A stretch of DNA of 64,000 bases, taken from the NCBI GenBank assembly GCA_030544215.1, contig JARZZO010000004.1, positions 49,217,980 through 49,281,979 of the forward strand, in the 5' to 3' direction. The notes under the pieces are model-generated. The model was not told the origin of the DNA. It made no database searches and was given only the letters and a program-made list of their open reading frames with translations. The translations under genes were made by a program, and so were the position numbers. Positions 1 to 12,392 of the stretch are shown piece by piece. Origin of the DNA: Zantedeschia hybrid cultivar. Lineage: Eukaryota > Streptophyta > Magnoliopsida > Alismatales > Araceae. Every line of letters starts with the position of its first letter. Positions within the stretch are counted from its first letter, which is position 1.

Positions 1-914
1 TTCTATGTCCAAAAGGCAGACACCTTTTGCTGTCGAGTCGAAGCCAAAAGCAGCTGGATTGGCATTTTACTTTGAGAATGGCCATATCTTCCGTGATGGC
101 TTCGACTTGACAGGGACCTTTGTCCCTCGTTTCCTTGCAGCTTATCATTAAGATATTGTGGATCATTGATTATTTACATTTACTGATGTACGTTCTTGCA
201 GCTGCAGGGAATCTGAAGCAAGTAGGATTGAAGATACAGGAGGCTAATAACTTTGGGCGTATAGACTTCGAGTTTCTCTTTAAACAAAACAATGAGGAGT
301 CTATATCCCCCAAGTCATTCGATTGGCCAATAAATCCCTCCTGTTTGCATTAGGAATTTGTTTTTCAATTTTGAACCAGCATGCATTTGCATAAGCATCC
401 ATCCTCGCCCTAGGAGCAATGACCATAATTTATCACTCTGCTTAACCCATTGTTGATCTGTGAGTCTGGCAATTGTTCGTCCGTTAGCCCCTTGAATTGC
501 AAGACCTTATCCTTTTCCAGTTCATGTGCTTGAGGTTTTCTCACTTGGCGATCACATGATGCGCCAGGCCACCGCGCGCCCGTTGTGTCGAGAGTTCTTC
601 AAGTCACACTCCTACATCTTTCACGCTTGAGATCCCCTTGGGCCAGATCGTTGCATCATGGTGCGCCAAAGCCTTGCGGTTCCAGCACCCGAAGGTCCCA
701 CAGATTGTGATTCTCTAGTATGAATTTTTGTTCCTCTTCTTAGTCACCCTTGCAATTCGAATAGCTAGCTCTCATGCATTTGCCACATTTGCATATCATC
801 CTTGGATATAACTCATTCATTTTCGGGCTGTCCAAAATCAGGTTTTGATTTCCGGAACGCCTATTTATCATTCCGTTCCACTCCACTGCAAAACAGGTGT
901 CCCGGAGGGGCATT
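1..914 (+). mobile_element. Family B gypsy-like retrotransposon, 3' internal end (cut by window edge)
   Basis: This stretch matches 20204-21124, the region just before the 3' LTR of the complete family B element, with scattered substitutions and small indels. It ends in a purine-rich tract (CCGGAGGGGCATT) directly before the LTR at 915, as expected for a polypurine tract that primes plus-strand synthesis. No intact reading frame is present. The rest of the element lies to the left of the window, so its 5' LTR and left target duplication cannot be seen. Confidence 0.8.
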
Positions 915-2235
915 TGTAGACACCGATTTTGGACCCCCCTTTTGGTCATGAATCCCATCCATCATTAGCCCATCGTCACCAAACCCTTCATCTTAGCCAT
1001 CTCAGTCCACTAATAACTAAGCCTATTAACCAAATCCCGACTCTAGCCACCTTTTCGTGGAAGGCCAGCCAGTCCGCCTTCCACCACCCTTCGAAGGCCA
1101 GCCGGCCCACCTTCCACCACCCTTCGAAGGCCATCCTTTGCCTTCCACCACCCTTCGAAGGCCAATCGGGCCGCCTTCCACCACTCCGTGGAACGCCAGC
1201 TACCTGACCTTCCACGGGATTGGAAGGCATGTTGGCTGGCCGTCCACTCCCCTAACTACCACCTTGACCTCGTCTTCCCCACTATCTCCTCTACTAACCG
1301 CCCTTACCTCTACTACTCCGATCACTCCCCACTCTGGCGACTGTCGGGCGCACCACCTCCGATCCTTGACCACTTCCCATTGGCTCCAAGATGATTTACG
1401 GGGATTTAGACCCCTATTTTCTCCTATTTTTCCTTCACCTATTTAAACTCCCCATGTCCCCTCGAGCAGGAGGGTTAAGGAGTATTTTTGGAGAGAAGGC
1501 TCAGAGGAGGTTGGCAAGTGAGTCGGCTTTGAGGAGTCGAGCAGACAAGGAGTCAGAGAGCTTCGGGAGGGGCCTCAAGAGGAATCATTTGCACTCCAAA
1601 TGGGCTTGTCCTCTTAACCCTCTTTTACTTTTCTCCTTTTCACCTCATTGCATTCCCACTTTTCATCAATTCCGTAACATTTCCCTCTCTCACTCTCCTT
1701 TTCACTTTTAACACATCACTTCACTTTCTACACACGAGCACCCCCATCTGCATACATGCATGTTAGGATAACCTAGCAACCCTTCCCCAGAGGTTTTTTA
1801 ACAAAAAAAAACGGGAGGTGGGTGGCCATAACATATGGTTACCTTCCCTCCCAAACACCCATCCGGTGCGTCTCCCTCCAATTCTAGTTAATTTTTTATA
1901 TTTTCATGGATAGAGTCTACATATCACAGTTCTAATCGGGTTATTTTCTTCTCTTGTCTTGTCTTTTCCTTTCAAGGGCTCTTACCAGATTCTGTACGCG
2001 GACTATCGAGCTCTCCTCCTTCGGCCGGCCGGAGGAAGAGAAGGAGAAACCACCGTTTCCCGCTCCCTCATAACGTGATCACTCTACAATCCTGCGGAGC
2101 ACAGGGACCGTAAGATAATGCTCCTAGCGATCACACCATAATTTTTAACCCTCCTAAATCGCCGCAGTGCTAAGACGAACGGAGACCCCTCGCCCGAAGC
2201 CCGCAGCAGCGGTGGGGACGTTCTGGGCGCCTACA
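915..2235 (+). repeat. Family B 3' LTR
   Basis: It starts TGTAGACACCGATTTTGG and ends GGGCGCCTACA, the same termini as the LTRs at 13200-14641 and 21125-22594. It carries three copies (about 1080-1165) of a 33-bp unit centred on the palindrome CCTTCGAAGG, against seven and eight copies in the other two LTRs. Short reading frames here are shadows of this repeat. Confidence 0.85.
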
Positions 2236-2456
2236 CCGTCCCTTCATCATCATCTCCATTTTCACTTCGTATATTTAGGTATGAGGTACCCGAATTAGGT
2301 GCAACATTATCTCCCCTAGCCAAAGAAGTGGAACAAATCAGGTGCATTTGTTCCATGAAGAAGAAAGGTTTTTCTTGTATTTGTTTAAACATGAGGGAAG
2401 GAGTAATCACATGCTTTCAGCAGCACAGTGCCAATAGAAACGAGCAACACCTTCCT

Positions 2457-2545
2457 AACAGAGAAGGACCAGTGCATTCACAACAGAGAAGAACCAGCAC
2501 ATTACTAACAGAGAATGCAACAAATTTCAACAGAGAAGGAGCAAG
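2457..2545 (+). repeat. Short tandem repeat, 22-27 bp units
   Basis: Four imperfect units each begin ACAGAGAA and differ mainly in the trailing bases. No gene is visible in 2236-3086 around it. Confidence 0.5.
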
Positions 2546-2574
2546 ACATTTCCAACATAAAAAAATAATACGGG

Positions 2575-2935
2575 CATCATGTTTAGGAAGAGGAAAGCTC
2601 CACAACCGATTGCCTATAGCATGGGAAGTAAAAAACGAGGGAAGCACCATATAATTGCTGCCCAACCATATACAATTGCCTATAGCGGGAAAAATAAATT
2701 AGGGACATCATGTTTAGGAAGAGGCAAGGAAAAAACGAGGGAAGTACCATATAATTGTTGCCCAACCATATACGATTGTCTATAGCGTGGAAAAAATAAA
2801 TTAGGGACATCATGTTTAGGAAGAGAGAAGGAGAAAACGAGGAAAGTATTATATAATTGCTGCACAACCACAACCGATCGCCTATAGCAGAGAAAAAAAA
2901 AAGGGGGCATCATGTTCAAAAAGAGGGAAGGAAAA
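2575..2935 (+). repeat. Tandem repeat, about 100-bp units
   Basis: CATCATGTTTAGGAAGAG-like unit starts recur at 2575, 2706, 2808 and 2908, followed by AAACGAGG, an ATATAATTG block and a CCTATAGC block. Spacing is about 131, 102 and 100 bp. Open frames across it are by-products of the repetition. Confidence 0.75.
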
Positions 2936-3086
2936 AATGATAGCCATATATACTGTTTGCAGGAATATGGAAGGAAAAAACCAAAGAACACGTGATGCAC
3001 AGGAGTAAAGGAGCAACTAGCAGAGGAAAGGGAAGGAAACACCCTGCCACGAGACGCAGAAAACCAACGAACAGAGGGGAAGAGAA

Positions 3087-4670
3087 TGTTAGAATTGGGT
3101 GGCCTCAAAGCCAATCATTGTACATTCTAGTTCAGATTATTTATAAAGGCAATCATTTCTTCATTTAATAGTTCTCGCAATTAACTATCGTAATGAAGGT
3201 CCATAGACAAATGTATGGGATATTGAATCATGATGAGATCATGATAGTGAGATCAATATCCTAAGGCAATTGTCTTAAATAGTTCTCGATCATAGGATAT
3301 TTGAGATGGATATTAAATATCCGATAAGATCGACACAAGTTATGTCTGCTCATATGATGAGGGTGAATGATCTCACATTCACTCGTGTGGTGACACTAAG
3401 ACAAACAAGTGGGTGCTCATTAGAGAATGAGTTCACTTAACATACCAAAATAAGAATTCTTGGATGGTAATTATACCTATTAGTCAACCAGGGAATTCAA
3501 TCGTTGCAGTAGCACAGTTGGTCCTTTGACCTGAGTCACCAATGATACCTTGTTTGTGGACCATTGTATCTTGATTCTCTGACTCGTGGACTTTAACCAT
3601 TAAGTCCACCATAATCGGTCTTTCAGATACAGTGGAAAGCTTGCGAAGGTAATTGAGTGAACAACAAGGGATCACTCACTCTTGGTATAAGACTGGAGAG
3701 AGAATGTCCTATAGATGTGTACACAGAAATCCCTGGCCAGGGTCAAATGAAAGAGATGTCTTTCTAGATATTAACTGTGTACTGGAATCCATCTGGATAA
3801 TGCGATAGAGGGTTTGATTATAAAACCATACCCTTGCGTTATTGGGACATTACATGAGTGAATGATTATATCTGTGCGGTATCGGCAGACGGAAATGTTC
3901 AATTGAAGGGAACAGTATCCCTTATATCTTCTGGGATCATGAGGTAGTGTTTGGTGTTGTTCATGATCAGAAGGCCAAGTGATTTGATCATCAGATGATA
4001 ATTCACTTGTTTATTAAATTAATCATTTAACATATGATGTTTAAATGTTAATTAATAAATATTAAACTCAAGAAACAGTTCTAAGTTTAATGGGCCTGCA
4101 ATCGGACTGATATATGGGCCTAGAGGGTCACACACATAAGAGTTCTTGTCAGACGGTGAGAGATGTTAAATTTCATGCTTATCTGGGTTTTTGTGAAAAG
4201 CTGTAGGATAAACATGAAGATTTAATGGAGAATTATCCAAGGCCAAACTCTTGGATAATCATGAGGATTAACTCTTGTGCTTATCCTTATTTCTATATAA
4301 GGAGGGCTAAGGGGGAGGGGTAAAAAGTTGGTTGGACGAATTTTTACCCATATTCTCTTTCTCCTCTCTCTCTCTCCTTCTCTCTCTCTTGGAGTGGATC
4401 TGTCTCTCTCCGCGCATGGTGGATTTAAGATCTGGTCGGAGCACTCAAGTCGAGGAGGAAATCGCGTATGCTGCGGGAACTCGTGTGGATACTTCTAGAG
4501 ATCGTGCGTGTGCGCGATTACCGAGTCGGCATCATCCACGGGAGATTCGAAACCCCGCAAAGGTGAAGAATTGTTCTTCTCGCTTAGATTTTAATGTCCG
4601 TTTTACGACCCCAGCAACCGATACAATGGAATCATTTTTATTTCCGCTGCGTTCGTGGCGATTCTTTACA
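3087..4670 (+). repeat. Solo LTR of the copia family, + orientation
   Basis: It begins TGTTAGAATTGGG, ends TTTACA and is flanked on both sides by GAGAA (3082-3086 and 4671-4675), a perfect 5-bp target duplication. Its body is collinear with the LTR pair at 10826-12376 and 30096-31633 read on the other strand, and with 35835-37393: the same order of 'gatgagatcatgatagtgag', 'gggcctagagggtcacac' and a 3' CT-rich leader. No internal retrotransposon sequence is present, so it is best explained as LTR-LTR recombination after insertion. Confidence 0.85.
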
Positions 4671-4675
4671 GAGAA

Positions 4676-5200
4676 GACCTTGCTGTTGGGAAGGAGGCGG
4701 GATGCCGCCGGGAAGGAGATGCCACCGGAAAGGAGACGAGATGCTACGGGGAAGGAGGCGGGATGCCGCCGAGAAGGAGATACCGCCAGAAAGGAGGCGA
4801 GATGCCGCGGGCCAAGAGACAGGATGCTGGGGTCGCCGCCGGGATGGAGATACCGTCGGGAAGGAGGCGGGATGCCACCAGGAAGGAGACGGGATGCCAG
4901 AGTCGCCGCGGGAAGGAGATGCCGCCGGGAAGGAGGCAGGATGCCGGGGTCGCCACCGTCGACTCACTGTTCGTCGGAGTTGTGCTAGGGTTTCTGAAAA
5001 GGGAAGGATAGAGGGGCGTCGGAGGTACGGGCAGAGGAGAGGAAAAGGAGCGTCGGGGTCGAGAGAAATGGGAATGCCACCGGGAAGGAGACGGGATGCT
5101 GGGGTCGCCGCCGTGCTGTTCGTCGGAGTTGTGCCTAGGGTTTCTAAGAAGTGAAGGACAGAGGGGTGTCGAGGGTACGGGCAGAGGAGAGGAAAATGGG
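4676..5200 (+). repeat. GC-rich minisatellite
   Basis: Units of the type GGAAGGAGGCGGGATGCCGCC, about 18-22 bp and often in pairs, fill 4680-4960. A longer block containing TGTTCGTCGGAGTTGTG and CTAGGGTTTCT is then present twice (about 4957-5045 and 5104-5200). Long frames on both strands follow the repeat and show no protein family. Confidence 0.7.
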
Positions 5201-5204
5201 GATG

Positions 5205-5392
5205 GGAAAATGGGATTAACTCATTCCATCTAAAACGTGGAATGAGTTATCCCCAATCTTAACCCCATTATTGAGGATAACCCTATTCTTCTTAACCCCC
5301 CTTATTCTCATTTATTTTTGGCATACCAAACAAAGAACGGGTATAACCCATCCCTATCCCCGTTCTATCTCGATACCAAACGGGACCTTAAC
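5205..5392. mobile_element. Possible terminus of a DNA transposon or MITE
   Basis: The right end reads AAACGGGACCTTA. Its reverse complement, TAAGGTCCCGTTTGGT, resembles the ends of many plant MITEs. The inner part contains an inverted pair (GGGATTAACTCATTCC near 5213 and GGAATGAGTTATCCCC near 5240). I could not find the partner terminus or a target duplication. Confidence 0.3.
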
Positions 5393-5762
5393 GTATAATA
5401 GTTAACTCCCAAAACCTGATTAAGATAAGAAAAGGTTCCATTCCGGGAAGGGGAAATTTAAACATACTTCATATAATAGGGTCAAATAAGCAAATTTACA
5501 ATTGTTTAAATCAAGGGTGTTTACAAAAAAGGGCGTGATATTATGCGCTCCCTATTTACTTCCGTTGGGAGCAGATTTTGAAATTTTAGGAATGATGTGG
5601 CATCTTAAATTTATAGAGGGGTAAGGTTTGAGAGAGGGGAAAAAAAGGATAAAAGAAAAAACATTTAAAAACTTGCAACTGTCTAACCAAATGATGGGAC
5701 ATTACCTCGGCATAGGGTCACCTGCATGTCCACGCAAAATGCATAGGCACATTCGATGCGCA

Positions 5763-6141
5763 GAATAATACTTGCTGCATTGAGAGTGCTATTTGCACCA
5801 TCCCTCAGTATAGTGAGTAAATAAAAAATTATTTTTGAAATTTTTATAGGTAGGTTCTGAGGGTTTTCACATATTCGTACAGGTCAATCTCTAATTGGAC
5901 GACTAAAAAAAAAATTTAAAATAAAAATTCGAGCCCTAATAAATAGTAGAAATGTCTTTAAGCTCAATAATAATTTTTAATTATTCAGATTTTTTTAGGT
6001 CATTCGATTAGAGATCAACCTGTGCAGACATGTAGGACACCTCGGGATCCACTTACAAAGAATTTTAAAAAATAAATGTTTTTATTTACTCACTGCACTG
6101 AGGGACGGTGCGAATCGCGCCCTTAGTACAGCAAATATTAC
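5763..6141. mobile_element. Fold-back (long inverted repeat) element
   Basis: The left arm (about 5763-5903) and right arm (about 5999-6141) are imperfect reverse complements over roughly 140 bp. Paired landmarks are the two CTTGCTG/CAGCAAA ends, the two CCATCCCTCAG/CTGAGGGACGG blocks, AGTGAGTAAATAAAAA against TTTTTATTTACTCACT, and TCAATCTCTAATTGG against the ATTAGAGATCAAC block. A loop of about 95 bp separates them. A transcript would form a long hairpin of the type that feeds small-RNA production. No coding sequence is present. Confidence 0.75.
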
Positions 6142-7650
6142 TCCCCTGTAAACTTTTTCCTTTTTTTTAATTATTTTACCCTCAAATGAACATCTAAGGG
6201 CCCTGGCCCTGAACACAATCCAAAATTCTAGCAACAGATTGTATTATTTTTCACGTATAAAAGCCCTCTTAAAACAACTTCTTCCATTTTATTTTTATTT
6301 AGTTTCCTAAGAGTAAAAATTGATTTCAATCTAGTATAAACCCATCTGGCTCATATTTTTGATCATAATCTGCCCCAACTCGAAGTTAGCTATAATACAT
6401 TAAAATATACACTTACCTTTTGACGACAAGTGAATCCAATTTAGTCAAATATTTTTTATTTTATTCATATTTTTCTTTTTTGTTCAAGTAAAGTCACTGC
6501 ACTAAGGGGCGGTGCGAATCGCACCTGTAAAACTTTTTCCTTTTTTTTAATTATTTTACCCTCAAATGAACATCTAAGGGCCCTGGCCCTGAACACAATC
6601 CAAAATTCTAGCAACAGATTGTATTATTTTTCACGTATAAAAGCCCTCTTAAAACAACTTCTTCCATTTTATTTTTATTTAGTTTCCTAAGAGTAAAAAT
6701 TGATTTCAATCTAGTATAATCCCATCTGGCTCATATTTTTGATCATAATTTGCCCCAACTCGAAGTTAGCTATAATACATTAAAATATACACTTACCTTT
6801 TGACGACAAGTGAATCCAATTTAGTCAAATATTTTTTATTTTATTCATATTTTTCTTTTTTGTTCAAGTAGAGTCACTGCACTGAGGGGCGGTGCGAATC
6901 GCACCTGTAAAACTTTTTCCTTTTTTTTAATTATTTTACCCTCAAATGAACATCTAAGGGCCCTGGCCCTGAACACAATCCAAAATTCTAACAACAGATT
7001 GTATTATTTTTCACGTATAAAAGCCCTCTTAAAACAACTTCTTCCATTTTATTTTTATTTAGTTTCCTAAGAGTAAAAATTGATTTCAATCTAGTATAAT
7101 CCCATCTGGCTCATATTTTTGATCCTAATCTGCCCCAACTCGAAGTTAGCTATAATACATTAAAATATGCACTTACCTTTTGAGGACAAGTGAATCCAAT
7201 TTAGTCAAATATTTTTTATTTTATTCATATTTTTCTTTTTTGTTCAAGTAGAGTTACTGCACTGAGGGGCGGTGCGAATCGCGCCTGTAAATATTACTCC
7301 CCTGTAAACTTTTTCCTTTTTTTTAATTATTTTACCCTCAAATGAACATCTAAGGGCCCTGGCCCTGAACACAATCCAAAATTCTAGCAACAGATTGTAT
7401 TATTTTTCACGTATAAAAGCTCTCTTAAAACAACTTCTTCCATTTTATTTTTATTTAGTTTCCTAAGAGTAAAAATTGATTTCAATCTAGTATAATCCCA
7501 TCTGGCTCATATTTTTGATCCTAATCTGCCCCAACTCGAAGTTAGCTATAATACATTAAAATATGCACTTACCTTTTGAAGACAAGTGAATCCAATTTAA
7601 TCAAACATTTTTTTATTTTATTCATATTTTTCTTTTTTGTTCAAGTAGAG
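6091..7650 (+). repeat. 380-bp tandem array, four copies
   Basis: Units run about 6091-6494, 6495-6874, 6875-7254 and 7255-7650. The AACTTTTTCC landmark at 6151, 6531, 6911 and 7307 gives spacings of 380, 380 and 396. Identity between units looks very high. The first and last units keep an ATATTACTCCCC segment that the middle two lack. The start of each unit is the outer part of the right arm of the adjacent fold-back element, so the array seems to have been built from that boundary. Confidence 0.85.
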
Positions 7651-7803
7651 AGTCTAGTGGTCTCTGGGAGCTTGGCTCCTCAAGCGGAGGTGAGGAGGTC
7701 AAGGGCGAAGGAGGTAGTCCTTTCTTATTGATAACCACAGAACACGCCCGTTTCGAACTCCCGGCTCCCGAACAGGCGGGAGTGGTGGACACCGCCATAG
7801 AGC
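7651..7803 (+). other. Possible tRNA-like sequence
   Basis: TCTAGTGGTCTCTGG near 7652 and TTTCGAACTCCCGG near 7751 loosely resemble polymerase III A and B boxes, but their spacing is large and no target duplication is visible. It may instead be ordinary repeat sequence. Confidence 0.2.
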
Positions 7804-7816
7804 ACGACCTTGTTTT

Positions 7817-8037
7817 TTTTGAGCAGGGTCCGAAGGTCGGGTCTGTACAATTATTTACAAGTGACCGGTTCGCCTGATTTTTAGGGAAGTAATCTCACAT
7901 AATAGGGAATCAATATATCCCAACAACACCGTGGCCATATGGCTGAGAATTTTTTAGGCTCAACCATGATCGAACCTGCAACTTCCCTTTTGTAAGGAAG
8001 GTGAGTGAACCAACTGCACTAGGCAGCTGGTTTTAGT
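7817..8037 (-). mobile_element. tRNA-derived SINE
   Basis: The 221-bp element is flanked by a perfect 13-bp direct repeat, ACGACCTTGTTTT (7804-7816 and 8038-8050). Read on the - strand it starts near 8037, has an A box TAGTGCAGTTGG (8010-8021) and a B box GGTTCGATCAT (7966-7976) about 34 bp apart, and ends in an A-run seen as the T-run at 7813-7820. Internal polymerase III promoter boxes, an A tail and a long target duplication are the hallmarks of a SINE moved by LINE machinery. Confidence 0.85.
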
Positions 8038-8050
8038 ACGACCTTGTTTT

Positions 8051-9440
8051 ATTCTAGTTATACTTGCTACACATAGATGCATTGCAGATACGCCGATCAG
8101 ATCATGGCTCCGTGTTTGATTTGTTCTACAACGATCCAATCAACATATGGTGAGATAGGTGATCCCTATTTTTACGTTTAGAAAAAAGAAAAAATACACT
8201 TGATGCGTTGTCGTTTGATCAAAATGATAGACAAGAATGTTGGGGTATCTATCGACATGGATGCAACGCAATGAGCATAGCTCATTTATCTCTTTTAGCG
8301 ATTAGAATACAATAATGAGTGATACTTGCTGCACCACATAGGATGCGACACAAGAAATGAGAATTTTGTTTTTATGATCGGCCTCATCATGTCATACAAG
8401 TTCATACAATCCATTTCCAATATGAACAATCAAAAAAAAAAATTAACTTCAATTTATTGGGTTCGGTCCATTAAGGGCCTTTTTTACTTGTTCAATGGGA
8501 CTCAATTTTTTATTTTTAGGCATTTTAGGGTCGGATCGAAGATCGAATTGTACAGACCTAACTTGTAACTCTTAATTCAACTCTTACAAAATAGGTTAGG
8601 GTCACAAACTTTTGAGATCGACTAAAGTCCAAATCGCGATATTTTAGTGTCCGACTTTTCATGAAGTTGAATTGGAGTCCAGTAATTTCGCCTAGATGGC
8701 AATGCTCTTACATTTGAATTATTGTAATTATTTTAGGATATTTTCTGTATGTTTAAAATGTCAAAAGTTACTTTATCTCAAAATTTGTTGGCCTATATGA
8801 TATTCTTTTCAGCTTGACGGTTGAAATCTTGTCTACCACGATTAGAGTACTTCGCCTATGATTGGAGGGTCGAGAATTAGCTATTTCTGCAAAAGAGAAT
8901 ATCATTAAGGGCCCTGGCGATGATCTAGGAGATCTCCCTCCAATGCATAAATTAGAAGGCTAGGGTGTTGGAGGAAAGTAGAGGGAGCTTAGACTAAAGA
9001 GAGCATACCTTGGCCTGTTGGACTGGGGGTTCTTATATAATAACGTTGAGCTTTGCGAGAGAACAATCTCATTCGAGAAAGTTGGGTTCGGGGAGTGATC
9101 CTAAGTCAAAAAGGACCGTCCTAGGAAAGCCGAACTTGGGATGGATTTTCAGACTTGTCTTGATCTGCTCTCAGTCGTGGTCGAACTAGGCTGAGAGGAG
9201 TGAGGTCTCCTAATTCGGGCTGAGTTTCAAGTGAGGTAAAGCTTTTGGTCTGATCGGATCGGTCTGAATATTCTATTAGGGAATGGATTCAGACCCTGCT
9301 ACCCCTTGCAGTCACCTGGTCTTGATGTTAAAGCTGTTGGGGCCTAGTTGTGGGACCTCCCTTAAATTGAGTCTGAGTTGGGGCCCAAACTGAGCGTCAT
9401 TAGTCTGTGGTGAGGACACCAGAGCCGCCATTCGATTTCA
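8051..9440. other. Non-coding stretch, no gene recognised
   Basis: Frames are short and unrelated to known families. The part after about 8900 resembles decayed LTR or internal retroelement sequence in style, but I could not match it to another copy in the window. Confidence 0.4.
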
Positions 9441-9473
9441 CCTGGCTTATATCTACCACTATCGGAGAGTAGC

Positions 9474-9916
9474 TTCGACTTAGCTTTGGCTCGGAGACGA
9501 TTTGGAGTCCATTTGATGCTTAGAAACATTTTATGTGATTTTTATTTGGCCCATTATGTGATTTTATATCTTTTTAGGATTTTTAAGTGCGCTTTTCACA
9601 CTAATTATTAGGGATAGTGGATAGAGTTGGATTTGCCTAGTTAAGAGACAGAGTTGGACTACACCTTTAAGAGTTTGAGTAGGATTCTATAGAGGGAGTC
9701 TATATATATCATTTTACTCTTTTATTCGAAAATCAATGTATGAATATTTGAGAAAATTACCTTAAGTTCCTCGAGAGTGCCTCTGCGACAGAGAGTCCTT
9801 GCTAGTGCGATGCCAGCATCCCTTCCTCGGTGTGACGCCGAGGAATCATGTCCCTCTAGTGCGACGTCGGAGAGACCCTCTTGCCAGTGCAACGCCAGCA
9901 GGTTTCCCCCTCTAAC

Positions 9917-9947
<31 letters not shown>

Positions 9948-10062
9948 CCCTCCCCCCGTCCCCCCCTCCCTTTGATTGTAGTGAAGCAGGGAAAAAAAAA
10001 AAGGAAGAACCGAGAAGAAGAAGAGGAGGAAGAAGAAGATGCCGAAGAAGAGTCGACGGGGG
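9474..10062 (+). repeat. Dispersed LTR-like repeat, copy 1 (pairs with 38413-39046)
   Basis: It is collinear with 38413-39046 from GCTTTGGCTC through the GTAGGATTCTATAGAG and CCTCGAGAGTGCCTCTGCGAC blocks to a CT microsatellite and an AAGAAGAAG tract. The two diverge on both sides. The frames at 9722-10156 on both strands come from the CT/GA tract and purine-rich DNA, not from a gene. It probably belongs to the LTR into which the solo copia LTR at 10384 was inserted. Confidence 0.65.
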
Positions 10063-10383
10063 ACACCATAGCTGCCATCCGATTTCACCCAGATTATGTC
10101 TACTATCGTTGAAGAGCCGTTCTGCAACACCTGGCATTGTAGCAAACCCGTTATAGGCTCATTAGTACCCTGATAGGCTAGTTAATTGGGTTTATTTCTA
10201 AATTTTATTGAATTCTGTTGAGTTATCTGAAATGCATCAACCCTAGTTGACGTGATTCAAGCGAGTTGAATCGCACTCGACCGAGCCGACGTGATTCAAG
10301 ATTTTCTGAGTCCGATATGTAACCGGTTCTCATTTTAAGACTCATATTAGAGGCCTATTTAAGCACCCATGGTGTGGCCCAAG

Positions 10384-10825
10384 TGTTAGTCTTAAGTGGC
10401 CTACAAGCCAATATGACTTTGTAATCTCGTTCATTTATTAATATAATGGTATTATTTCATTATGTGTAAATTTGTATTATTATCGTCTCATAATGAAGTC
10501 CGTGAATATGTGCGATAGTGATCAGATTATGATGAGATCATATTAGTAAGACTGATCACTTAAACACACATATTCTTAATAGTTCATAGTCGGAGGATAT
10601 CCAAGAAGGACATCGGATATCTAGTTAGACTAGTACAGATTCCTCTCGCTCATAAGATGAGGGTGACTGATCTCATAGTCACTTGTATAGAGACACTAAG
10701 GCGAATCTATAAGTGCTCATTAGAGAATGAGTTCACTGAACTGATCTGACTGAATCGTTGGATGGTATTGTACCTCACTGTCAACTAGTTTGATTCTATT
10801 GTCGTAGTTGTATAGATGGTCCTTG
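10384..10825 (+). repeat. Solo copia LTR, left part (interrupted)
   Basis: It begins TGTTAGTCTTAAGTGG and is preceded by CCAAG (10379-10383). The LTR resumes at 31634 and ends at 32739 in AAACCCAACA, followed by CCAAG (32740-32744), so the target duplication is perfect and proves a single insertion. It is interrupted by a whole copia element of the same family in the opposite orientation. Confidence 0.85.
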
Positions 10826-12376
10826 TGTTGGGTTTCTCGAGTTCCTCCGGATCTCTCACGCAGCGGAAAATAAAATATTAAAACAGCGATCCGTTCCCAT
10901 TTCGAAAATCAAAAATCGATTATCGGATAATCGAAGTTCTCACTGTGTGCGGATTCGAATATGCAACCGTTCGGTTCCGTCGGTGCGACAACGCAAGCCA
11001 CGTAAGTGCCCGGCCTCTAGCGAAGTCTAAGCGATCCTCCTCGCGACGAATATCCTCACGTTCCTCGTTCTTCGCAGCCCACAAGACCTCCGCCGGTCGC
11101 CGCAACGATCGCCGCAACGCGCGGACGATTTCCTGTCGAATGGGATTCGGAAAAGCGGCGCAGCAGATCTAGATCTGTCTGGACGCCAAAGAGAGAGAGA
11201 AATAGAGGAGGGGCGGCTAGGGTTAGCAGCAGCTTGGCCTGCTCAGCCCATTCGCTATGTTTTATACTAACCGTGCAATTTTTCATAAAAACCCCTGGTT
11301 TGTATCAAACCCACTTATTTATCCATCGCCTTGAGAATCATTTGCGTGTGACCCTCTAGGCCCAAGTACCAATCTAGTTCATGGCCTAACATGCCCAGTG
11401 ACTCCTCACTGGCTTTATTAATCAATTAATAACCCTTTATTAATTAATTAATCAATCAAATTGATGTCGCACATCGAATTCGACCGGGCCTCCGATCACG
11501 TTGGGTGCCAAGCAATACCGCGTGAACCCGGAAGGTATTGGGGTTAAGTAACCCACTCTTGGAACCTTTCCGCCGACAGTTACCGCGTGGATATAATCAT
11601 TCATTCGTACAATGCTTTCGAGTCAGCTCAGGGTATGGCGAGCTGTCAAACCTAACTGGTCGACTCACTTGGATTGGATGCCGCTGATGAATATCGGAAA
11701 ACTCCTTTCCCGATATTATCGTCCGCCCAGACCAGGGACTTCCTTGCATCCTTCCTAGAGCATTCTCTCTCTAAGTACCGAGAGCGAATGATTCCTCATT
11801 GACACACAATTTCCGTTGACGGTATTCCGCTGTACCCAATCCTTGGCGTATTAGAATCCCATGACTAGAGATTTGTAAACCAAGGTCAAAGCACAGAAGT
11901 CCACCGACAAGGTGTCCTTGGTGTCTCAAGTCCAAGGACCATCCATGCAACTGCGACAATAGAATCAAGCTGGTTGACAGTGAGGTACAATACCATCCAG
12001 CGATTCAGTCGGATCAGTTCAGTGAACTCATTCTCCAATGAGCGCCTACAGATTCGCCTTAGTGTCTCCACAGAAGTGACTTATGTGATCAATCACCCTC
12101 ATCATATGAGCATGAGTAATATGTACTAGTCTAACCGGATATCCGATGTCCTTTTCGGATATCCTCTGACTATGAACGATTAAGAATATGTGTGTTTAAG
12201 TGATCAGTCCATTAGTATGATCTCATCATAATCTGATCACTATAGCACATATTCACGGACTTCATTATGAAACGATAATTAATGCGATTTACATATAATG
12301 AATATTATGTCATTATATTAATAAATGAACGAGATTTACATAGTCAGATCGGCTTGTAGGCCACCTAAAACTAACA
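10826..12376 (-). repeat. Copia 3' LTR (1551 bp)
   Basis: On the + strand it runs TGTTGGGTTTCTCG to AACTAACA. It is nearly identical along its length to 30096-31633. It carries a partly degraded version (GCGGATTCGAATATGC, near 10949) of the perfect palindrome seen in the other LTR. The short frames inside are shadows. Confidence 0.9.
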
Positions 12377-12392
12377 ATCTCCCACTTGGACT
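12377..12392 (-). other. Copia polypurine tract
   Basis: On the - strand it reads AGTCCAAGTGGGAGAT directly before the 3' LTR, the usual plus-strand primer site of plant copia elements. Confidence 0.8.

Noticed and set aside
988..1446. Proline-rich or tryptophan-rich repeated proteins, also at 13295-13795 and 21236-21800
   Set aside because: An 11-codon period comes directly from the 33-bp LTR tandem unit; all frames on both strands stay open for that reason.
4332..5154. Overlapping long frames in 4332-5154 on both strands
   Set aside because: They follow a GC-rich minisatellite; the repeat unit alone explains the open frames.
9722..10156. Frames rich in Ser or Arg-Glu around the CT microsatellite
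   Set aside because: Low-complexity translation of a dispersed repeat, also seen at 38724-39085.
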